From: Owenia fusiformis
Taxonomy: Eukaryota; Annelida; Polychaeta; Sabellida; Oweniidae
Length of the DNA stretch: 64,000 nt
Assembly (NCBI GenBank): GCA_903813345.2
Contig: CAIIXF020000010.1
Coordinates: forward strand, 23,169,740 to 23,233,739
Direction: 5' to 3'
Within the stretch, counting starts at the first letter, position 1. Every line of letters starts with the position of its first letter. The notes under the pieces were generated by a model that made no database searches, had not been told where the DNA came from, and was given only the letters and a program-made list of their open reading frames with translations. Below are positions 56,980 through 64,000 of this stretch, in pieces. The position numbers and the translations under genes were made by a program.

Positions 56980-57403
56980 TTAAGGCCAGGATGCATGTTC
57001 GGAATATTTCTGCATTCCTCAATTCAGTTCAGTCAGATGTTATTTTTCAACCAGGAATCACCCCTTCCAGACATTGTCCACATCTTCCGGTTTTTCACAA
57101 AGAGTGCACGTATGTGCCTAGAAAAGACTGGTGAGAAGATTTGCTTTGTAAAATGTATAAAAACGAGAAAATTCAGTGAAACATTTTTCTGAAAATTGTC
57201 AGAATTTTTTCACTGAATTTTCTTGTTTTTTATACATTTATCAAAACATTCTTCTTTGCATTCTTTTCTAAGTACATTAGTGCACTCGTTGTGCAAAAGT
57301 GATAGATGTAGACACTGTGGGGAAGGAGTGATTGGAATTTGTAAAATAACATGTGACCCTCTTGAGGGTTGCAGCAAAATTCCGAACATGCACCCTGACC
57401 TTA
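56980..57403. mobile_element. Foldback MITE, 424 bp
   Basis: TTAAGGCCAGGATGCATGTT at about 56980 is inverted at the right end (AACATGCACCCTGACCTTAA). The arms match along their length (ATGTTATTTT.CAA, TCACTCCTTCC, GAGTGCAC, AGAAAAGA) to a tight centre (AAAATTCAGTGAAA / TTTCACTGAATTTT) near 57196. Confidence 0.88.
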
Positions 57404-58377
57404 ACTTTACATGCTCAATTGGGCAAGTGAATACTACGAAAGGAAGACTACTCGGAAGAGCATAACTTTATTACCACACTGTAGTGTATAAAATATGTTC
57501 CTTCTCAAGCAAAATGTGATGGATATTCAAACAATCACAATCAAAATTATCAATCAACCATTGATTCATGCACAACGCAGAATAAGTATTTGAGTAAATT
57601 ATTAAAAGTGGGTCTACATATGGGTAAAATTATATTCACAACAGATGTAGACCACAGAGGGAAATACAGTGGTAATTGGTGTGGTTGATTCTTTACATAT
57701 GACAAACCTACGTGAAATATGATTGGTACATCTATCGCAGTAACGCCTGTACGTGATGAGTGGGGATTGTTTAAGAGCACTAATAACCTTAATAAATTTG
57801 ATAACACCACTTCAGTTGAGATTCCTATCGGTCATATAATATACGAGCATTCTCTCTATTTTTAGTCTGTGTTCTTAAAATTTGCCTCTTGTACATTTTG
57901 AATATTATTTCGTGAGCATAGTCAAACTTCATTTGGAATCTTTATTCGGAAACGAATGTACATTTGTAAATACAGGGACATCATTTTCGAAACATGATTC
58001 ACAGTTAAGTGCATCAGAACATGCACACAACATTCAGTTACAACATCGGGTGATGTTAGTCATTGACAATGATACTGATGTTCAATGTACACACATGTAG
58101 TACAGCAAAATGTGATAAAACTGATAGATACCTGGGATATACTTGGCATAAACAAACACAATCGCAGATGCATACAGATAATCAAAAATTCCAATATGAT
58201 TATTGAATCGTACGAATCAGTCAAATTTTTATCATGTTGACAACACATCTACATATTAGTAAATCAGTTCGAACTTTATTTATCATTGACTAAGGTCCAA
58301 GTTTCGTGTGCTAACACTTCAGATAATCGAGTGTCCATTTGGGATCGACCACATTAATGTAGTGATGTTCCTGTCAG
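57404..58377. other. Intergenic, no feature recognised
   Basis: About 1 kb of AT-rich sequence. No motif-bearing frame, transposon end or RNA gene identified. Confidence 0.55.
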
Positions 58378-59160
58378 GGTTGTGATTTGTCCCCTTATTT
58401 GTGATTGTCCATTTGCCTATATTTATTTGCGGTTGTCCATTTGCCTTTCTTTATTTGTGATTGTTCATTTGCCTTTCTCTATTTGTGATTGTTCATTTGC
58501 CTTTCTCTATTTGTGATTTGTCCCCTTATTTGTGATTGTCCATTTGCCTATATTTATTTGCGGTTGTCCATTTGCCTTTCTTTATTTGTGATTGTTCATT
58601 TGCCTATCCTTATTTGTGATTGTCCATTTGCCTTTCTCTATTTGTGATTGTTCATTTGCCTATTCTTATTTGCGGTTGTCCATTTGCCTTTCTTTATTTG
58701 TGATTGTCCATTTGCCTATCTTTATTTGCGGTTGTCCATTTGCCTATCTTTATTTGTGGTTGTTCATTTGCCTATCCTTATTTGCGGTTGTCCATTTGCC
58801 TTTCTTTATTTGTGATTATCCATTTGCATATCTTTATTCGCGGTTGTCTATTTGCCTTTCTTTATTTGTGATTGTCCATTTGCCTATTCTTATATGTGGC
58901 AGTCCATTTGCCTATCCTCAATTTTGGCTGTCCATTTGCCTATCTTTATTTGCGGTTGTCCATTTGCCTTTCTTTATTTGTGGCTGTCCATTCGCCTAAC
59001 TTTATTTGCGGTTGTCCATTTGCCTATCTTTATTTGTGGTTGTTCATTTGCCTATCCTTATTTGCGGTTGTCCATTTACCTATCTTTAGTTGTGGTTGTT
59101 CATTTGCCTATCTTTATTTGCCCTTGTCCATTTGCCTAACTTTAGTTGTGGTTGTTCCTC
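58378..59160. repeat. 28-bp minisatellite array
   Basis: About 28 copies of TGTCCATTTGCCTTTCTTTA plus TTTGTGAT with a 28-bp period and a few diverged copies. T-rich on +, hence open in all three + frames (Leu/Phe/Cys-rich). Not a codon multiple; treated as non-coding. Confidence 0.95.
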
Positions 59161-59643
59161 TCATTACTTGGAATTGTCGTTGTCATTGATTAACTAGAGC
59201 CTGCGTAAGAAGCTGGGGTTGTTGGAGATTTAGGATGGATTCCTTAAAGAATTATTACGACTGGGTTATCCACGGTTGGGAATTGATTTGCGATTGCCTT
59301 GTGGCTTTGCCATGATTTGGGTAAGTTGATGAGTGTAGCCGTAGTAACCAACGTTGATATTCTCTTCAACACGGTTGGCATTTGATTTCATTTTGGGTCA
59401 CTGTTATTCTATCACTTGGGTTTATCTCTGTCAATATTAATAATTGTAGGTGTTCGTATTTTAGAGCTAGATTGATGTCCCTAATGTCTTAGGTTGTGTC
59501 GTTAACATTTATGTCCAGGTGCACTATTCGGAGTTATTCAAGATTTGGATAAATCTCGAACGAGGGGTAAAACGATATTTGGTTGTCTTAGATTCGATTA
59601 GGAGAGTCAACTTCTATTCATATTTAATTGTATATTTCAGAAA

Positions 59644-59833
59644 ATGGCAAAATATTTCAAAATCCAGAGCCGGTTGAACGGCATGTGCTTGGACGTCCCA
59701 GGAGGTTCCCAGGATCCCGGTACTCGGGTGTGCTTGTGGTCCGAGAACGACGGCGACAATCAGCTTTGGTATGAAGACAAATTCAGACACACAATTAGAT
59801 CCAAGTGTAACGGATTCGCACTGGACTTCGACG
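59644..59833 (+). CDS. Lectin exon 1, domain 1 first half
   Basis: 63 codons plus one base (phase 1 donor GAC G|GTAAGT). It carries the first QxW motif (DNQLWYE) and a Cys-rich start (NGMCLD). Confidence 0.88.
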
Positions 59834-62091
59834 GTAAGTCACAAACACCACCATTTACTCCAAGAGGATTTACAGATTCAGATGCTGAATGAAGACATTC
59901 AAATGCAATGTATGAAGACATTACACATCTTTTATTCCCAGGTGAACGCTTGACTGTCAATCCCTCAGACTCAGACAACCCACTGCAGGGATGGTGTATC
60001 GATGGAGATAAAATCGTCACTTTTATTGACCCTGGTCGATGCATAGATGTCGCTGATTGTTGCACAGATGAGGGTGCTCAGCTCACAATCTGGGATTTCA
60101 ACGGGGGCGATAATCAATTATTTGACTTCCCATCCAAGTAAGTTTTCTCAAAAATGTTTTCTTTAGCTTATTATGATATACAATAGGCTCCTCTCTCTCG
60201 CAATGGAAATGCTAATAGCATTCTCTTTTGACAAAAAGTAATATATCTTGATGCAAATTAAAGGGGGGATGTCGCCTAGGTTTCTCCCCCAGACAATCAG
60301 TGATCTCCCACTATAATTGCTCATACAATATCTCATCTACTTAAGATATATCTTGAGAACATATTGAGGGCACAGAATCGCCGATATATTGAGAAAATCA
60401 AAAGAGCAACCATCAGAACAACCACCTGTCGGATAAAACACAATTAGTCGAAAGTAACATACAACTGTTTTGTCTATATTATGAAATCCTTGAAAGTATT
60501 AAATACTAAGTGTTAAGACGAAAGATAAAAAGAAATGTGTATTGGTTCAAAATTGAAAAAAAATGTTTTTCAAATTCATTTTGACTTTATTACTAGCCAG
60601 TAGAAATAAGTAATTTCTACGAACAATAATCATATTGATCGCGTTACGAATTATAAATTAGTTTAATTAAGCCTCAAAGTTGGTAAGTAGATAGACCAAC
60701 TTCTTATACATCTTTTAGAGCCAATACATCAGGGAGTTACTAGTACTCTAATTGTGCTTTTATCAGACATTGCACCCTTAATTTTCAGCGGAGATGATTG
60801 GTTCTTCATAAAATCTCGCCTCAGTGGTTTGGTGTTAGACATAGATGGCGGTAACACTGACCCTGGAGCTAAAGTTATCCAATGGGACCAGAAGGACAAC
60901 CCAGGCAGCAGAGACAACCAACTGTGGAGGTACGACTGGGAGACAAACTGTATCAGAACTAAAATGAATGACTTCTGCTTAGATATTGATGGTAATTACG
61001 ATATCTTCCAATATTGTTAGATAGTAATGCAAGCACAATTATTTCCGTCATTGAAGTATCACATAACTGATGATTCAATGAATTAATTACTTTGGTTGAC
61101 GTATCTCTTGGCTTACCAGCGTTAACGTTGGCGACAGTGGTTCCCGCAGTGGTTTGAAATAAGACTTGTAGCCCCACTGTAGCAGTCTCTCACAAAGTGT
61201 TGAGCATTAATAATACATTAATTAATAAACATAAAATGTAATAATATGATTTTAGGGGATGATATTATCTTGAATCCCTTCGACGGTTCACCAAGCCAGA
61301 TTTGGGTGCCTTCAGATGACAGAATCACCAACTTGGAGACTGGCAAAGACTTGGACCTCGCTGACTGCTGTAGAGACGCCGGGGGTAAAATCTGTTGTTG
61401 GGACTACAATGGAGGAGATAACCAGAAATGGGATTTCGAGTTTGTGTACGTATTTGTGATTGATCTTACAATGTTTTGATCATATGTCACTTGCTGGAAT
61501 TACACCAGAAAAAACGTTAAACGCGCCATCCTGATTACACCAACATTTCTAAAGCGCCTTACGAATTTTATTTTGGAATTACACCTGTCATTTCTAGAAC
61601 GCCTTTCGTGCACTTTTAACGATGTAGATATTGGAGAATATTCAGCAGATGTGTACATCTACTACAATAAATGTATTCTTTTAGCATCTAAGAGAAAATG
61701 TAACCGAGACTTTTGCCAGTGGTGTGAACTTACTTTCAATTTTTCGATATAATTTAATGACCTACATGTATTGCATTTTTGGGTTATATCTATCATTTCC
61801 TGTATTTTTGCGGTGGCCCAAATGTGAAGGTAACGAAATGACATAATTTATCAGTTGTTTCAATGTTCAAAGTCACCCATGAAGCCATTCTCCTATAGAA
61901 AATTACACAAGAGATTCGAGTCTTGATCAACTCCAGACATCATTCACCAATCATCCTATCTATGTTGGTAAGGAAGGCGGAAACTATGGATTATGATAAA
62001 TAAAGATATATGCTTTAACGACATGTGTGAATCTTTTCATAGATACCTTCCAATATTAACATGTGATTACTTGCATTTCAGTGATGAATAG
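59644..62091 (+). CDS. Two-domain R-type (ricin-B-like) lectin
   Basis: Exons 59644-59833, 59942-60137, 60789-60991, 61256-61445 and 62082-62091 join into 262 codons plus stop. Two tandem beta-trefoil domains of about 128 residues each are visible. Each has the carbohydrate-binding signatures of R-type lectins (CBM13): KIQSRLNGMCLDVPGG / DNQLWYE and DNQLFDF in domain 1, and FFIKSRLSGLVLDIDGG / DNQLWRY and DNQKWDF in domain 2. No signal peptide: it starts MAKYFKIQSR, so it is cytosolic or exported without a leader. There is no enzymatic A-chain-like domain. An acceptor AG just before the ATG (59639-59640) implies an upstream 5' UTR exon. A poly(A) signal AATAAA lies at 62106 or 62337. Role inferred: sugar binding, often innate defence. 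Confidence 0.88.
59942..60137 (+). CDS. Lectin exon 2, domain 1 second half
   Basis: Starts in phase 1 after TTATTCCCAG, encodes GERLTVNPSDSDNPLQGWCI and DNQLFDF (QxF in place of QxW), and ends in phase 2 at AA|GTAAGT. Confidence 0.85.
60789..60991 (+). CDS. Lectin exon 3, domain 2 first half
   Basis: Acceptor TTTTCAG. Encodes GDDWFFIKSRLSGLVLDIDG through DNQLWRY to FCLDID and ends in phase 1 at GAT G|GTAATT, at the same domain position as the exon 1 donor. Confidence 0.88.
61256..61445 (+). CDS. Lectin exon 4, domain 2 second half
   Basis: Encodes GDDIILNPFDGSPSQIWVPS, DLADCCRDAG and DNQKWDFEF. The donor is taken at GT|GTACGT (phase 2); an alternative donor at TTT|GTGTAC would end the protein a few residues earlier. 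Confidence 0.85.
62082..62091 (+). CDS. Lectin exon 5, last residues
   Basis: After TTGCATTTCAG, completes Val, then Asp, Glu and TAG (62089-62091). Only ten coding bases; supported by acceptor quality and frame only. Confidence 0.6.
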
Positions 62092-62597
62092 ATGGATTCC
62101 ACGACAATAAACTGAGATACTCGACCAACAATATATTGCCCAGTAGTGATATGCCAGTAAAGCTTTATTCATGACCTACTAAAATGTACTGACTACACCA
62201 TTATTCAATCCAGAATGATGTCACTAAAATGGACTAATGGGATATGATATGCATATTTTGGACATTATTGTTTAGTCAAATCACTAACATATTCAGTATT
62301 CATTATTATAATTACAGGGTTTAATTATATTTTTCAATAAATACCCTAGTTATGTACAATATAATTACAATATATACATTTTTACAAGAATGAAATAAAT
62401 GTATGCCATGTTTCATGAAAAAAGTGAGATAGATACTAAAAAGTAAAAAAAGGTTTGGCTATTCACACAAGCCAGCCTACTCTTTACAGTAAAACTATGC
62501 ATGGCATAGGAAAGTCAAATTTTGGTACAGTGCTACTGATATACATTCAGGATAGTCCAAATACACAAAAATTGAATTTCAAATGTATAAGTCATAC

Positions 62598-62652
62598 ATG
62601 CATAACATACTGTAACATTAATCCTCATTTAATACTGTGATAACAAAAGGTT
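62598..62652. repeat. Direct repeat, copy 1 of 2
   Basis: GCATAACATACTGTAACATT followed by AATCCTCATTTAATA(C/A)TGTGATAACAAAA occurs here and at 63508-63561, flanking the palindromic region between. Confidence 0.9.
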
Positions 62653-62654
62653 CT

Positions 62655-63060
62655 TAAATATACTGCAGTAAAATTTTAAATGATTGGAACTACTTTGAAT
62701 TTGAAAAATAAGCAATCAAATGACTATATTGCAACAGTATATGAAAAAATGGAAACATATGAACAAGTTCTAACTTTTGTATATTTCAGATAGTTATCTA
62801 TAATGTGCAGCAAAGTTGTGGCCTTTTGTAACTTAGGGAGTTTCAGCCATGTTAATTTTTTCGAAAATAACATGGCAGAGGAGCATTAAAATATAAGATA
62901 GATATGATATGATAGCTAAACTACAAAACAAACTAAAATAAACAAAAGTTATAAATGTTTCTATTTCTACATATTCTGTTTCAATATGGTCCTTTAATTG
63001 CTTATTTTTTAGATTCAAAGTAGTTCCAAACATTTAAAATTTTACTGTATGTATGCTCCT
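62655..63060. mobile_element. Foldback element, ~0.4 kb
   Basis: AGTAAAATTTTAAATGATTG plus GAACTACTTTGAAT..AAAAAATAAGCAAT at 62665-62720 is inverted at about 62992-63048. Inner pairing includes AACTTTTGT.TATTT and a small GCCATGTTA / TAACATGGC hairpin near 62848-62876. A sub-segment resembles 44097-44145 in the nAChR intron. Confidence 0.75.
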
Positions 63061-63507
63061 GCAACTTACAAAAATTAGACGTTCTCACCACATGAAAACA
63101 TCAGTTATGAAAAATTCTATATTCCGTAAGATTCCTTTTTTGATTTTGAAAAAGAAACACAAAAATGTTCCAATTTATCCAACACTTCATAAAAACAATC
63201 TAAAATGTTAAGTTGGATCAACAGCAGATTGCTTCAAAGTTTTGGATGCAAAATTCTGACATTAAATAATGATTGTTCAACCCTTTTACAGAAGCAGACC
63301 TAGAAAGGTTTGAATGAAATTCCTGAACTAAACAAAGTTTGCTTTTTAAGTCTATCTTCACTTTGACTTCTGAAAATTTTTTGAGGCCCATTTTCCAAAT
63401 AAGGCAGAAGTAGATCCCACTATCTAGTATCCTAGTAGTTTATGGCCAGAGATGATTGATTAAGAATAGAGGATAAACAATGATTATTGTCCAACCTACC
63501 GCAACCA

Positions 63508-63561
63508 ACATAACATACTGTAACATTAATCCTCATTTAATAATGTGATAACAAAAAGGTT
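63508..63561. repeat. Direct repeat, copy 2 of 2
   Basis: Second copy of the 62598-62652 sequence, same orientation, few differences. Confidence 0.9.
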
Positions 63562-63635
63562 GTTGACCATCTATACTCTGATGTCCAATTGCATTTTTTC
63601 ATCCTCATTCTAAACTGGGGTTGAAATATACAGAC

Positions 63636-63641
63636 TTTATT
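63636..63641 (-). promoter_or_regulatory. Candidate poly(A) signal of the TM2-domain gene
   Basis: AATAAA on the minus strand, 36 bases past the stop of the TM2D3-like exon. Confidence 0.55.
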
Positions 63642-63676
63642 TCTGTGTCATATAGAACGTGTACCAGAGTGAAAGC

Positions 63677-63845
63677 CTAATAGATGTACAATGTTCCATC
63701 ATGTGGTCCAACATATCCCACTGCAACCAGGATAACATCAACTAATGTCCATACGCCAAGACCACCAAAACTGAATAGCTTCCCTATTCCTTCTCTCCAT
63801 TGGCCAAGATAGAAACGATCCGCTCCAAATCCTCCAAGAGTTACA
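63677..63845 (-). CDS. TM2D3: TM2 domain-containing protein 3-like, last exon
   Basis: Minus-strand terminal exon after acceptor TTTTCAG (63846-63852 on +). Encodes VTLGGFGADRFYLGQWREG, GKLFSFGGLGVWTLVDVILV, then AVGYVGPHDGTLYIY and stop. This is the C-terminal part of a TM2 domain: the end of the first transmembrane helix, the DRF motif in the short loop, and the second helix. The GLG.WTL.DV and GYVGP.DG.LYI ending fits TM2D3 (Drosophila almondex, linked to Notch signalling) better than TM2D1/2. The earlier exons lie beyond the right edge. Confidence 0.85.
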
Positions 63846-64000
63846 CTGAAAACAATGCTACATATTATTACTATCATTGTCAGGGTCATTAGTGAGCTCT
63901 TTTAAGTCTGGCTTACTTACTAATTCATTAATGTTCTCAATAATCCACAAGTATTATCTAACAATTAGATTAAGGCTCCATGATTAATTCTTATTTTCAT

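Overview
This is eukaryotic, AT-rich, intron-rich DNA from an animal, most likely a marine invertebrate (a lophotrochozoan or an invertebrate deuterostome; I cannot decide which). It holds three host genes and an unusually dense set of transposons, most of them long inverted-repeat (foldback or MITE) elements. No bacterial gene organisation, rRNA, tRNA or CRISPR array was recognised.

Host genes. (1) A complete alpha-type nicotinic acetylcholine receptor subunit on the + strand (coding 18691..49001), with ten coding exon positions whose sizes and phases follow the vertebrate alpha7 plan (140, 45, 110, 80, 189, 195, 87, 110 bp and a 510-bp last exon). Two positions are duplicated as same-size, same-phase alternatives: exon 3a/3b (45 bp each, binding-loop D) and exon 7a/7b (195 bp each, loop C with CysCys plus TM1, only 72 bp apart). 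Any one choice at each position gives an intact 530-residue protein, so four receptors are possible. This is the most interesting system in the window. (2) A five-exon gene for a 262-residue R-type (ricin-B-like, beta-trefoil) lectin with two tandem domains (59644..62091, +). (3) The last exon of a TM2-domain protein, best match TM2D3/almondex (63677..63845, -), running off the right edge.

Mobile DNA, left part (3.8-16.7 kb). A foldback transposon about 11.8 kb long in its present state (about 4.93-16.7 kb) has inverted arms built of degenerate ~150-170 bp units, each with an ATGGCCGCC-like core. Inside it sits a second inverted-repeat element (5550..13837). Within that lie a young Ty3-like LTR retrotransposon (5857..11028; 1,162-bp LTRs I see as identical; 5-bp target duplication), a ~1.34-kb TIR element (11212..12552) and a 408-bp foldback MITE (12827..13234). 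The LTR element has an intact gag-protease frame but a deletion removes most of integrase and RT; its residual parts suggest the gene order protease-integrase-RT-RNaseH of Gmr1-like elements.

Middle (17-49.7 kb). The receptor's first exon lies in a region that is partly repeated at 22.4-27.0 kb. Introns carry pogo-like, foldback and Tc1/mariner-like MITEs, several nested, and a three-unit ~480-bp repeat block. Right part (49.7-64 kb) carries more foldbacks and several tandem arrays (54 bp, 28 bp, TTTG, TTCG/TCCG). A 43-bp minisatellite fills the first 1.8 kb.

Intron-exon models come from reading frames, GT/AG sites and protein motifs only; no transcript evidence was available. Boundaries of ancient repeats are approximate where stated.
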